64,000 nt of DNA from Hyunsoonleella aquatilis (GTDB taxonomy: Bacteria > Bacteroidota > Bacteroidia > Flavobacteriales > Flavobacteriaceae). Positions 54,824 to 62,871 of the stretch are shown in pieces. The DNA lies in the NCBI RefSeq assembly GCF_014270105.1, contig NZ_JACNMF010000002.1, positions 725,923-789,922 of the forward strand. Direction: 5' to 3'. Under the pieces are notes generated by a model that was given only the letters and a program-made list of their open reading frames with translations, was not told where the DNA came from and did not search any database. Position 1 is the stretch's first letter; each line of letters starts with the position of its first letter. The position numbers and the translations under genes are program-made.

Positions 54824-56344
54824 TCATTTCTGAAATATGCTCAAGCTTTTGTCATACTCCAACTGATTTGTATCCAATAAGTCTATCAAACTATGGTATA
54901 TAATATCCGTGGTATAGGGTTTGTTGCGATTGTAAAAAAGCGACTCCACTTTTTCAGGAAAGGATTCCTTGAATTTTTTAGAAACCCAAACTATCATGCC
55001 GGGTTTGTTTACAGCTTCAATATTAGAATGGAGATATTTGCCGTTTTCACCGAGCGATTCGCCATGATCCGAAATATAAATAACTATAGCATTATCACTT
55101 TTATCTTCAACCAATTTGATAAGTTCATTTAAGAAATAATCAAGATATAACACGGTGTTGTCATAGGAGTTGACCATCTGCTCCCTGGTTAGTGATGGAA
55201 TATACTTGCTATCCACAACAGGGGTAAACCGTCGAAAATCGCTCGTATACTTGTCTTCGTACCACCAATGGCTCCCAATCATGTGCAGGGTATAAAGTCC
55301 ATATGCCTTGCCCTTAAAGTAGTCACCAAATTTAGGTAGAAGGTCCATGTCCTTTTTTTTGCCAATGGACCAAACCGACCTGAACTCGTCAAGAATAAAT
55401 ATGCTATCGTTGGTTTTTACAATTGGTCTGTAGCTGGATTCCAAAATTTGATTTCCAATCCAATACGTAGGAATATCAAAAGCATTATATATGCTATAAA
55501 TGGGGCTAATGGAATCCTTAGACTCCGTATGATCGCTTTGATCAGTCAACACACATGGTAAACTAACAGCCGTGTTGGTTTTAGTGGTACTAATATTATT
55601 GAAACTAAATACGTTGTCCCTTTTGGAAAGTAATGGTGTTGTCTGACGTTCATATCCATTTAGGCCCAAATGGTCGGAACGCAAAGACTCCCCCAACACA
55701 AGAATTACATTAAGCTTATTGAATTTCTCCTCTTTGGAAATTTTAGGGGGATCGGTCAAAACCATAATATCCGAGTCGGAGTCATAATACTCTCCAAAAG
55801 CATAGAAAAAGGAATAAGGCAATTTGTTTCTGAAGCTATGCGTCCTTTTCCTATCAGCCCAAAAAAACAATAAAATCAACAAGACGCTTAAGGGCACAAA
55901 AACTAACCTACCCTTTTTGGGTTGGATGGTTTTATAGAATTTAAGTATAAACACCAGGAGGCCTATAAGGAGCAACATATAGGCAATCAACTGAATGCTA
56001 ATAAGATCTTTAACAATATATAATTTAGTGCCAAATGTTGCTTCAAAAACGGCATAAGACATGCTCATGTTGATGCTATAGCCCCAGAACGCCGTAAGAC
56101 CTAAAACTAAAAAAAGAAGGGAAAACACAACTTTAAAAACTAGTCGAGATAAGGACAAAAAGTAAAGCACCCCCGCAAAGCTACTTTGAAGCACACATAA
56201 ATGAATGAAATACATGAGCTTGCCTTCAAAGGCCCTGAGCGGTATGTGATAATAAGACGACAGGCTAATACACACCGCAAAAAGTACATTCAGAACTAAA
56301 TGGAAAACAATATTCCTTTTATATTTGGAAAACAGTAACTTCAT
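54824..56344 (-). CDS. Phosphoethanolamine transferase (EptA/EptB-like)
   Basis: A 506-residue inner-membrane alkaline-phosphatase-superfamily protein. Five N-terminal transmembrane helices (residues 10-170) precede the periplasmic domain, which has VILVLGESLRSDHLGLNGYERQTTPLL, the hallmark of phosphoethanolamine transferases, with a likely nucleophile Thr in SISTTKTNTAVSLPCVL. YISDHGESLGENG binds metal. Such enzymes decorate lipid A or glycans with phosphoethanolamine, giving resistance to cationic peptides. The stop of the acyltransferase gene abuts its ATG. Confidence 0.87.
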   Translation of the reverse strand: MKLLFSKYKRNIVFHLVLNVLFAVCISLSSYYHIPLRAFEGKLMYFIHLCVLQSSFAGVLYFLSLSRLVFKVVFSLLFLVLGLTAFWGYSINMSMSYAVFEATFGTKLYIVKDLISIQLIAYMLLLIGLLVFILKFYKTIQPKKGRLVFVPLSVLLILLFFWADRKRTHSFRNKLPYSFFYAFGEYYDSDSDIMVLTDPPKISKEEKFNKLNVILVLGESLRSDHLGLNGYERQTTPLLSKRDNVFSFNNISTTKTNTAVSLPCVLTDQSDHTESKDSISPIYSIYNAFDIPTYWIGNQILESSYRPIVKTNDSIFILDEFRSVWSIGKKKDMDLLPKFGDYFKGKAYGLYTLHMIGSHWWYEDKYTSDFRRFTPVVDSKYIPSLTREQMVNSYDNTVLYLDYFLNELIKLVEDKSDNAIVIYISDHGESLGENGKYLHSNIEAVNKPGMIVWVSKKFKESFPEKVESLFYNRNKPYTTDIIYHSLIDLLDTNQLEYDKSLSIFQK

Positions 56345-57349
56345 TTAAGCCTTTTTTACTTTGCCGTTTAAAAGAGGTATATATTTATTTACAACAAAAA
56401 TCACGGGAAGTATTAGAATTACTTGTAAACATGAAACAGCAAACTTGCTGGGCTCATCAAAATTAAAGTTGGCTATTCCAAAAATCAGTAATCCCGCCTT
56501 AATAACTGTCAATGCGCGAAAGTGCAGTGCCAAAAGTAGAATAGTATTTTTTCCCAGATAACTAAATACGGTGTTCCAATTTATCAGCTTAAAAAACAAC
56601 AGCACCATTAATGTTCCTGAAGTTCCGTTGAGCAAGAACAGCAGTTCGTTGCCATACTGAGCCCTGTACATGTCAATTTTTGAATTAAGTAAGGCTAAAG
56701 CCAGGCTCATCACGACAGAAATAATGAAAAATAGAATCAACCTTATTTTAGTCATCTCCAAAAGATGAGGCTTCAAAAAATTTCCTAGTGCATAAAATGA
56801 TAAAGAAACACAGGCAACATCCAAACTCCAAGGTAATTTGAAATCGGAAAAACATGGATACGCCAAGCCGAAAACAATTAAGACCACTAGGCTTAATAAT
56901 CTTATATGCTTATGCCTTATAAGGTTCAAAAATGAGTATAAACAAAAGGTAACGAATATTGCCGGCAAAAACCACATGGGAATGCCCCAATCCATATATT
57001 CAATATCTCCTTGGGCATAAAAAACCCCAACTAAACCTTTAAGGGGGTCTAAGTCATGGTTAAGGCTATCGCCGTAATGCCTTCCTAAAAAATACCAAAA
57101 AACATACAAAAAAGTAGCCCAGAAAAAATATGGAATTAAAATGCCTTTTGCCCGATGTACTATAGTTGATTTACTCGTAAGCTTTGGATGAAACATCCCA
57201 GCAACGAAGAAAAACAAAGGCATATGAAAACTGTAAATGTAGGCTTCTGATAAAGGGATGTTGTGGGCATATATTACAAGAAATATCCCTAACCCTTTAG
57301 CTTGATCCACCCATTCAAGCCTTTTTCCTCCGACGTTTTTGCTTTTCAA
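56345..57349 (-). CDS. Acyltransferase family 3 membrane protein
   Basis: A 334-residue protein with about ten membrane spans of the acyltransferase-3 type (OafA/NolX-like). The opening RLEWVDQAKGLGIFLVIYAHN holds the catalytic-type His, and the following YSFHMPLFFFVAGMFH contains the second conserved His. It most likely O-acetylates a surface glycan. The start is TTG, overlapping the glnS stop (TTGA), so it is translationally coupled to glnS. A phosphoethanolamine transferase follows. Confidence 0.85.
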   Translation of the reverse strand: MKSKNVGGKRLEWVDQAKGLGIFLVIYAHNIPLSEAYIYSFHMPLFFFVAGMFHPKLTSKSTIVHRAKGILIPYFFWATFLYVFWYFLGRHYGDSLNHDLDPLKGLVGVFYAQGDIEYMDWGIPMWFLPAIFVTFCLYSFLNLIRHKHIRLLSLVVLIVFGLAYPCFSDFKLPWSLDVACVSLSFYALGNFLKPHLLEMTKIRLILFFIISVVMSLALALLNSKIDMYRAQYGNELLFLLNGTSGTLMVLLFFKLINWNTVFSYLGKNTILLLALHFRALTVIKAGLLIFGIANFNFDEPSKFAVSCLQVILILPVIFVVNKYIPLLNGKVKKA

Positions 57350-59337
57350 ATTTTGGCTTCATTTACAAGAAGTTCATTCTTGTCGTTCAGTGCTTTTTCA
57401 ATAAAGTCATCTACCTCTGGAGTCTGTTTCAAACCATTGTTCAACATGACTTTTAGAGTTAACAAAGTTGCTATGCGCGTCCCAACTTTCTTCACGGCTG
57501 TATTAAACAAAGGTTCTAATTCCTCATAGGACACATCTTCAGCCAATTGTAGAATTTCAGCACGCACTTTAAGCCGTTTTTCCTCCGGCAAATTGGTGTA
57601 CTTTTTACCCAATTGCTTGATAACATCAATGGCCTTTCTCTTCGGCTGATTGTTTTGAGGTTTTTGACTCTGAGTATTGTTTTGTTTCGGCTTTACTTTA
57701 GCCCAAGTGTCTCGTAAGCCGACGGTTTTATTGAAAACCAAATGGTCTGAAGTTGAATCATCATCCACATTGAAATACCCCAGACGTTGAAATTGATACC
57801 TATCTCCAACTTTAGCTTCTGCCAAACTTGGCTCTACAAAAGCCTCAATCACCTTTAAAGAATCGGGATTAATAAATTCCATAAAATCTTTATCGGGATG
57901 GCTATCGGGTGCTTCGTCCATAAATAAACGGTCGTACTCTCTAACTTCGGCATTAATGGCATGTTGTATAGACACCCAATGCAACGTTCCTTTTACCTTT
58001 TTGGAGGTGTCTTCGGAATACGTACAGTGTACTTCCGTGATTTCGCCATTGGCGTCTTTAACCACGCTTTCGGCTTTAATGATATAAGCATTTTTGAGTC
58101 GTACCTCGCCACCAAGTTTCAGCCGGAAAAACTTGTTGCCTGCCTCTTCCCTAAAATCTTCCTTTTCTATGTATAGCTCCCTTGAAAATGGTACTTTTCG
58201 ATAGCCAGCATTTTCATCCTCAGGATTATTTTCAGCATCCATCCACTCTACTTTATCTTCGGGATAATTGGTAATTACCAGTTTTATCGGGTCTAGCACA
58301 GCCATAACTCTTGGGGCAGTTTTGTTCAAATCCTCCCGGATACAAAACTCTAAAAGGGATACTTCAATGACGTTTTCGCGTTTGGCTACTCCGACGGTTT
58401 CCACAAATTTCCGCAACGCATTGGGCGTATACCCTCTGCGTCGTAATCCCGAAATGGTAGGCATTCGTGGGTCGTCCCAGCCACTTACAACACCATCCTC
58501 AACCAATTTCAACAATTTGCGCTTGCTCATGATGGTATAGCTGAGGTTCAATCTGGCAAATTCACGTTGCTTTGGCCTTAGCAAATTGGGATCCACTACT
58601 TGATCTAAAAACCAATCGTAAAGCTCGCGGTGGGGCTTGAATTCCAAAGAACATAACGAATGCGAAATTTGCTCGATATAGTCACTTTCGCCATGGGTCC
58701 AATCGTACATCGGGTAAATACACCAATCCGCACCAGTCCTGTGATGTTCGGCCTTTACCACACGATACATAATGGGGTCGCGCATTAGCATATTTGGGTG
58801 TGTCATATCGATTTTCGCCCTTAAAATATGCTCGCCTTCGGCAAACTCGCCTTTTTTCATGCGATCAAACAGCTCCAAATTTTCTTCAACAGATCGATTC
58901 CGATAGGGACTATCTACTCCAGGTTCAGTTGGTGTTCCTTTTTGTTCTGCCATCGCTTCACTGGTCTGAGAATCCACGTAGGCCTTACCTTCCTTTATCA
59001 GTTTTATGGCCCAATCGTATAATTGTTGGAAGTAATCCGAAGAATACAATTCCTTATCCCAGTTATAGCCCAACCAAGCAATATCCCGTTTTATGGCATC
59101 TACATATTCCTGCTCTTCCTTGGCCGGGTTGGTGTCGTCAAAACGCAGATTGACCGGTGCATTATAATATTCACCCAAACCAAAACTGATACCAATGGCT
59201 TTAGTGTGACCGATGTGCAAATAACCATTGGGTTCAGGTGGAAACCGGAATCTTAAATCATCCTTAGCCATTCCATTTGCCAAATCCTCCTCTATAATTT
59301 GCTCGATAAAATTGAGTGATTTTCTTTCTTCAGACAT
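57346..59337 (-). CDS. glnS: Glutamine-tRNA ligase with C-terminal extension
   Basis: A 663-residue class I aminoacyl-tRNA synthetase. The HIGH-type motif is PNGYLHIGHTKAIG (residues 33-46) and the KMSKS-type motif is TIMSKRKLLKL (near 272). The core ends about residue 550, close to the E. coli length. The last 110 residues are an added region: a polar linker (KPKQNNTQSQKPQNN) then a helical domain (AIDVIKQLGKKYTNLPEEKR to the end). I know such extensions in some GlnRS, but not this one. The acyltransferase start overlaps its stop. Confidence 0.93.
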   Translation of the reverse strand: MSEERKSLNFIEQIIEEDLANGMAKDDLRFRFPPEPNGYLHIGHTKAIGISFGLGEYYNAPVNLRFDDTNPAKEEQEYVDAIKRDIAWLGYNWDKELYSSDYFQQLYDWAIKLIKEGKAYVDSQTSEAMAEQKGTPTEPGVDSPYRNRSVEENLELFDRMKKGEFAEGEHILRAKIDMTHPNMLMRDPIMYRVVKAEHHRTGADWCIYPMYDWTHGESDYIEQISHSLCSLEFKPHRELYDWFLDQVVDPNLLRPKQREFARLNLSYTIMSKRKLLKLVEDGVVSGWDDPRMPTISGLRRRGYTPNALRKFVETVGVAKRENVIEVSLLEFCIREDLNKTAPRVMAVLDPIKLVITNYPEDKVEWMDAENNPEDENAGYRKVPFSRELYIEKEDFREEAGNKFFRLKLGGEVRLKNAYIIKAESVVKDANGEITEVHCTYSEDTSKKVKGTLHWVSIQHAINAEVREYDRLFMDEAPDSHPDKDFMEFINPDSLKVIEAFVEPSLAEAKVGDRYQFQRLGYFNVDDDSTSDHLVFNKTVGLRDTWAKVKPKQNNTQSQKPQNNQPKRKAIDVIKQLGKKYTNLPEEKRLKVRAEILQLAEDVSYEELEPLFNTAVKKVGTRIATLLTLKVMLNNGLKQTPEVDDFIEKALNDKNELLVNEAKI

Positions 59338-59398
59338 AAGCGCTGTTGCAATTCATATTTCCCAGAGAGAAACTAGGATATTAAACAAAAAATATGGG

Positions 59399-59406
59399 CA
59401 AAATTA
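59399..59406 (-). promoter_or_regulatory. -7 box TAATTTTG of glnS
   Basis: Leftward reading gives TAATTTTG, a TAnnTTTG match about 60 bases upstream of the glnS ATG. The divergent folB start lies 31 bases to the right. Confidence 0.35.
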
Positions 59407-59436
59407 GGTAATTTTAGCGACTTAAATTCAGTTGCA

Positions 59437-59799
59437 ATGGGAATTATAAAAGTTGAAAACATCAGAATTTTTGCCTACCACGGGTGTTTAAAAGAGGAGA
59501 GTAAAATTGGAAGCGATTATCGCGTGGATCTTCAAGTTGAAGCTGACCTACAGACCTCGGCCAAAAGTGATAAACTCATTGACACTGTGGATTATGTGTT
59601 TTTAAACAAAGTGATAAAGGAGGAAATGGATAAGCCCTCCCACCTATTGGAAACTGTTTGCCGGCGGATTTTGGATCGGATTTTTAATGAAGACCAACTG
59701 GTGAAAAAAGCAACGGTTTGGGTAAGTAAATTGAATCCGCCCATAGGTGGCGATGTTCAAAAAGTCACCATAAAAATGACGGATAAGCGCAAAAAGTGA
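59437..59799 (+). CDS. folB: Dihydroneopterin aldolase
   Basis: A 120-residue enzyme converting dihydroneopterin to 6-hydroxymethyl-dihydropterin and glycolaldehyde in folate synthesis. It has the early RIFAYHGCLKEESKIGSDY, the central VDYVFLNKVIKEEM and a C-terminal VWVSKLNPPIGGDV. The length is normal. It is divergent from glnS and precedes the tRNA-Cys region. Confidence 0.92.
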   Translation: MGIIKVENIRIFAYHGCLKEESKIGSDYRVDLQVEADLQTSAKSDKLIDTVDYVFLNKVIKEEMDKPSHLLETVCRRILDRIFNEDQLVKKATVWVSKLNPPIGGDVQKVTIKMTDKRKK

Positions 59800-59829
59800 T
59801 TTAAACGGTAGAATAATATCAAATTTTTT

Positions 59830-59837
59830 TACATTTG
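59830..59837 (+). promoter_or_regulatory. -7 box TACATTTG of the tRNA-Cys gene
   Basis: TACATTTG matches TAnnTTTG about 56 bases before the tRNA. The palindrome described next would lie in the 5' leader. Confidence 0.35.
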
Positions 59838-59859
59838 TCCTCTCGTTACAGAGATTCCT

Positions 59860-59877
59860 TCCCGATAGCTATCGGGA
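59860..59877. repeat. Perfect palindrome TCCCGATAGCTATCGGGA
   Basis: An 18-bp perfect palindrome 17 bases upstream of the tRNA-Cys. The flanks TTCCT and AGGAA extend the symmetry. I recall closely similar CCCGATAGCTATCGGG palindromes scattered in many flavobacterial genomes, but cannot verify this here; their role is unknown. Confidence 0.75.
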
Positions 59878-59893
59878 TTCGCAGGAAATTTTT

Positions 59894-59965
59894 GGCGTCG
59901 TGGCCGAGTGGCTTAGGCACAGGTCTGCAAAACCTGCTACAGCGGTTCGATTCCGCTCGACGCCT
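59894..59965 (+). tRNA. tRNA-Cys(GCA)
   Basis: A 72-base cloverleaf without encoded CCA. The acceptor stem is GGCGTCG with CGACGCC, and the anticodon stem CAGGT/ACCTG encloses the loop CTGCAAA with anticodon GCA (59927-59929). The T-arm is AGCGG-TTCGATT-CCGCT. The discriminator base is T, as bacterial CysRS requires. A terminator follows directly. Confidence 0.97.
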
Positions 59966-59971
59966 CAAAAA

Positions 59972-60001
59972 AAAGAGATACTTAAAGTATCTCTTTTTTT
60001 T
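59972..60001 (+). terminator. Terminator of tRNA-Cys
   Basis: GAGATAC and GTATCTC, extended by AAA/TTT, form the stem around a five-base loop, followed by eight T. It begins seven bases after the tRNA and can also serve the convergent LysE-type gene. Confidence 0.88.
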
Positions 60002-60087
60002 ATGCCATAAAGTAATGCTCTTCATTTGTTATCGCAATATTACATTTAACAGACAGGTTCAATTTAAAACCCTCCCTCCTAGGAAAA

Positions 60088-60771
60088 CTATTCTTTTATC
60101 GGGTTAATTTTATCGAAGCGCTCCTTAATCATTTCCTTTTCATCTGGAAAAAAGCCCTGAACCAACAGTAAAATACCAAAGCCTAGAATAGCCAATGCAA
60201 CAATTTTTTTCGTCTTAAAAATCAATCTCGGCGTCAACCGGTTTTTCAATTTTTTTGCGACTAGTATCTTCACTAAGTCCACCAAGAGGTAAACCACCAA
60301 AATTGTTGAAAGAAATACAATAACGCCATTGGTAGAGTCGGTCAATGTATTGCCCAAAACGATAAAGGCCACCCACCCCAACAACACGCCAATATTGATA
60401 AAGTTGAGCAAAAAACCCTTTAAAAATAGACGTCCATAACCTTTTTTTATTTCAATTTTATGGTACTCCCTAACAATTTCCCGAAAGGATTTTGAGGTCT
60501 TTACAAAGGAAATTATGCCGTAAGCCACCAACAATACACCTCCAAAAATCAAGAAATTTGGGTCACCCTTTATTTTTTCCAAGAGGTTGTTGGTGCTAAA
60601 AAAAGCAACGATGATAAAAAGGATATCTGCTAGGATGACACCGCAATCAAAAATTAATGCACTACGAAAGCCTTTGGTTGCACTAGTTTCCAAAAGCACA
60701 AAAAACACTGGCCCTATAGTGAAGGCCAACAAAATCCCGAACGGAATGGCTGCTATGATGTCATCAAACAT
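60088..60771 (-). CDS. LysE/RhtB-type amino acid exporter
   Basis: A 227-residue protein with six hydrophobic segments. The opening, IAAIPFGILLAFTIGPVFFVLLETSATKGFRSALIFDCGVILADILF, contains the LysE signature GPVFFVLLETSATKG. Such exporters remove excess basic amino acids or homoserine lactone-type compounds. Its length is standard. It is downstream of the head GIN gene in the same direction, 95 bases apart. Confidence 0.85.
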   Translation of the reverse strand: MFDDIIAAIPFGILLAFTIGPVFFVLLETSATKGFRSALIFDCGVILADILFIIVAFFSTNNLLEKIKGDPNFLIFGGVLLVAYGIISFVKTSKSFREIVREYHKIEIKKGYGRLFLKGFLLNFINIGVLLGWVAFIVLGNTLTDSTNGVIVFLSTILVVYLLVDLVKILVAKKLKNRLTPRLIFKTKKIVALAILGFGILLLVQGFFPDEKEMIKERFDKINPIKE

Positions 60772-60866
60772 GCGAAAGAGAATCTTTACACAAAGTAAAG
60801 AAATAAATAGAGAAACAAAAAGCCATTGGAATCCAACAGCTTTAGTCTATGCGGTCTATAACAAAG

Positions 60867-61538
60867 TTACATCCGTTTAATGCGCCCACCTAACACCCGG
60901 CTTTCCTCCACTCTTTCAGGGTCGCCGTAAATAAACACATCACCGCCTGCCCTAACTTTTGCTTCCACAGATTTGTTGGCGTGGATGTAGGCTTCTCCTG
61001 CTGCTCTAATAGAGACTTCAGAATGCTCCGTCTTTAGGTCTTTACCATGGTAATCGCCTCCAGTAAAAATCGAGACATCTTGGTGCTTTGCTTTACCAGA
61101 AGCCATCACATCCGCTCCCGTCACCGATCTGACGTTAACATAAGTCACATTCAATTTTACATCTATTCGACTGCCTTCTTGCGCATTTAAATCCATTTCA
61201 AACTGTTCAATGACTTCGTTGGAATGGATATACGCACCTTCGTTGGCGTCAATTACATCACAACCTGTGTAATATAATTTCACCTTGGTTTGATTGCCGT
61301 CAAAGGCCTCTTCCAAGTTCATTCTAATTTTTAAGGTACCATTTTTATTGATGACGAGAACATCACTAGTGTTTTTACCACTGATGACAACTTTGTCCAC
61401 ATCAGAAGGAATGAGTTCCACCTCAATCAAATCATACACTTTTAATTCGGAAAACTCCCCCACGGTTTTTTCAATGGGGTTTTGGGCTGTAGCCGAAAAC
61501 GCGACTACAAAAAGTAATAGAGACGCTATAAATTTCAT
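60867..61538 (-). CDS. Head GIN domain (DUF2807) protein
   Basis: A 223-residue exported protein with a signal peptide (residues 1-18, ending FSATAQ) followed by a right-handed repetitive beta structure typical of DUF2807: repeated segments such as EVELIPSDVDKVVISG and DAQEGSRIDVKLNVTYVNVRSVTGADV. These proteins are periplasmic or cell-surface in Bacteroidota, with no assigned function. The start lies 24 bases downstream of a good -7 box. Confidence 0.87.
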   Translation of the reverse strand: MKFIASLLLFVVAFSATAQNPIEKTVGEFSELKVYDLIEVELIPSDVDKVVISGKNTSDVLVINKNGTLKIRMNLEEAFDGNQTKVKLYYTGCDVIDANEGAYIHSNEVIEQFEMDLNAQEGSRIDVKLNVTYVNVRSVTGADVMASGKAKHQDVSIFTGGDYHGKDLKTEHSEVSIRAAGEAYIHANKSVEAKVRAGGDVFIYGDPERVEESRVLGGRIKRM

Positions 61539-61561
61539 GGATTAATTTTTAAAATTTAACG

Positions 61562-61569
61562 CAAAACTA
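61562..61569 (-). promoter_or_regulatory. -7 box TAGTTTTG of the head GIN gene
   Basis: Leftward reading gives TAGTTTTG, a perfect TAnnTTTG match, 24 bases before the ATG at 61538. Confidence 0.45.
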
Positions 61570-61618
61570 CCGATAATAATGCCCTGGGCGGTTCACTTTA
61601 TGAAAACATTATAAAAAT

Positions 61619-61915
61619 TTACAACGACACCTTAACGGCTGTACCCGTAACCGAGACAAAGAAATAGGAAGTAGACGACATTTCGATATCCAGCCTGATG
61701 CCTACCACGGCGTTGGCCTTTAGTTTTGAAGCATTATCCGTTAAATCCTGAAAAGCTTCCTCTTTAGCATCATTGATAAAATCGCGATAGAGCTGTTTAT
61801 TTTTTTCGGTCTTAAAGGAAAATGAGGTTTTTTGATTGGTGGACACCCCGGTTACTATGCCCAAATAGTCCTTGATTTGATGCCCCTCAATGGAGTTAGT
61901 AGTTGTTAATACCAT
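61619..61915 (-). CDS. YbjQ/UPF0145-like heavy-metal-binding domain protein
   Basis: A 98-residue protein of the YbjQ type (DUF74): VLTTTNSIEGHQIKDYLGIVTG, a long helix with a Glu/Asp-rich face (FINDAKEEAFQDLTDNA), then LKANAVVGIRLDIEMSS and a final VTGTAVKV strand. The fold forms pentamers in known structures; the physiological role is unclear. It is followed by the head GIN gene in the same direction, 80 bases away. Confidence 0.85.
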   Translation of the reverse strand: MVLTTTNSIEGHQIKDYLGIVTGVSTNQKTSFSFKTEKNKQLYRDFINDAKEEAFQDLTDNASKLKANAVVGIRLDIEMSSTSYFFVSVTGTAVKVSL

Positions 61916-62008
61916 ACGTTTTTAAGATTTTAACTAAGATAATTAAAATTACTTTTTTTGCTGATGCGCTACTGGTGTAAAGGTATAGCGCTTTAAATCC
62001 ATACGGGT

Positions 62009-62055
62009 ATTTTGTATATCATTTTGGTAAAAATACTAAATTTGATATACAAAAT
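62009..62055. repeat. Perfect 12-bp inverted repeat left of the array
   Basis: ATTTTGTATATC (62009-62020) and GATATACAAAAT (62044-62055) are perfect reverse complements around a 23-base AT-rich loop. The right arm overlaps a TAnnTTTG-type box. It could be a regulatory palindrome or a recombinase or regulator binding site. Confidence 0.7.
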
Positions 62056-62126
62056 GCATGACTATAGAAAGTAAATTTTCCTAATAAACACGTAGGTTTT
62101 TTAACAATTAATGTTATTTTTACGAT

Positions 62127-62152
62127 ACGTAAAAATACAGAGATATTTACGT
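62127..62152. repeat. Small hairpin next to the first GTTGT
   Basis: ACGTAAA (62127-62133) and TTTACGT (62146-62152) are perfect 7-bp arms around 12 bases. The right arm ends exactly where the array core GTTGT (62153-62157) begins, which differs from the CGAGACC that precedes GTTGT in the two spacers. Confidence 0.6.
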
Positions 62153-62167
62153 GTTGTACACAATTAT
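62153..62167. repeat. Left arm of cassette A flanking repeat
   Basis: GTTGTACACAATTAT is the reverse complement of ATAACTGTGTACAAC at 62733-62747, except for position 11 (A here, G in the reverse complement). It contains the first two bases of the gene A start codon. Confidence 0.8.
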
Positions 62168-62726
62168 GAAGAACATCCTGCTAATCATATTAATTTCGGT
62201 TTTTGCAACTGAATTAAGTGCTCAAAATATAATTGAAGTTGCATTAGCTGAAAAATCTTTGATTGTTTATGAAAAACCAGCTAAACCGAAACTTCCGTTT
62301 TCCATACTCTATGAAAAGGAATTTTTTAATGGAAAAAATAAATCTGACTCATTAAATGTGAGAGAATTAATGTCTAAAGTTGATACTCTTGACATTGATT
62401 ACAGCAAATGGACTGAAAACGAACTGAAAAACCGAATAGTAGTTTCTAAAGGGAAGAAAATTGACTTAAAAAAAGAAATGCTCAAAATGTCGGACAAACC
62501 AAAAGCTGAACAAAAGAAATTTAAAAAGGAAATAAAAGGTTTTAACAACAACAAAAGCGGATGGAGAAATTATCCTCTTTCAATTTCAAGACCGATTATA
62601 TCAAACGATCGAAAAATGGCTTTGATAACAATAATTAGAGGGAATTCTGGAGGAAGTACAGAATTATATAAAATGGAAAACGGAAAATGGGAGTACTTCG
62701 AACACTTAGAAAGATGGGCATACTAA
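62166..62726 (+). CDS. Cassette gene A: small exported protein of unknown function
   Basis: A 186-residue protein with a signal peptide (residues 1-20, MKNILLIILISVF to SAQ). The mature part is basic, with a polar mid-section (KPKAEQKKFKKEIKGFNNNKSGWRNYPLSISRP) and a C-terminal ALITIIRGNSGGSTELYKMENGKWEYFEHL that looks like a small beta-rich domain. The family is unknown. ATG at 62166 is preferred to a GTG five codons upstream. The coding start lies inside a 15-base repeat that returns inverted after the stop (see findings). The third gene in the array shares its 5' end. Confidence 0.7.
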   Translation: MKNILLIILISVFATELSAQNIIEVALAEKSLIVYEKPAKPKLPFSILYEKEFFNGKNKSDSLNVRELMSKVDTLDIDYSKWTENELKNRIVVSKGKKIDLKKEMLKMSDKPKAEQKKFKKEIKGFNNNKSGWRNYPLSISRPIISNDRKMALITIIRGNSGGSTELYKMENGKWEYFEHLERWAY

Positions 62727-62732
62727 AAATAA

Positions 62733-62747
62733 ATAACTGTGTACAAC
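62733..62747. repeat. Right arm of cassette A flanking repeat
   Basis: ATAACTGTGTACAAC follows the gene A stop by six bases and pairs with the left arm over 14 of 15 positions. Its last five bases, ACAAC, are also the first five of spacer 1. Confidence 0.8.
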
Positions 62748-62871
62748 AATGTATAACCGCAATTACGGCGGATTCGACTACGTCCGAATCCACTCGGAAT
62801 TGCTAACGTCTGTGCCAAACCGAAAATTAACGCATATTAACCCGTAACTGACGGTTATACGAGACCGTTGT
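62743..62871. repeat. Structured spacer 1 (attC-like)
   Basis: The element runs from ACAACAATG to CGAGACCGTTGT. TATAACCG (62752-62759) pairs with CGGTTATA (62852-62859), and ACAAC with GTTGT at the ends; AATG faces CGAGACC as an asymmetric bulge. Inside, GGATTCG (62770-62776) and CGAATCC (62785-62791) form a hairpin, and GCAATT pairs with AATTGC around it. The size is 129 bp. It separates genes A and B, and has no coding content. Confidence 0.8.

Larger units (their letters stand above)
61916..62152. other. Gap before the cassette-like region, holding two hairpins
   Basis: No gene is visible. It contains a long inverted repeat (62009-62055), a small hairpin (62127-62152) and a possible promoter box at 62037-62044 (TAAATTTG). 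The second hairpin directly abuts the first GTTGT of the cassette-like array, so this stretch is probably the fixed side of the array. Confidence 0.6.
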
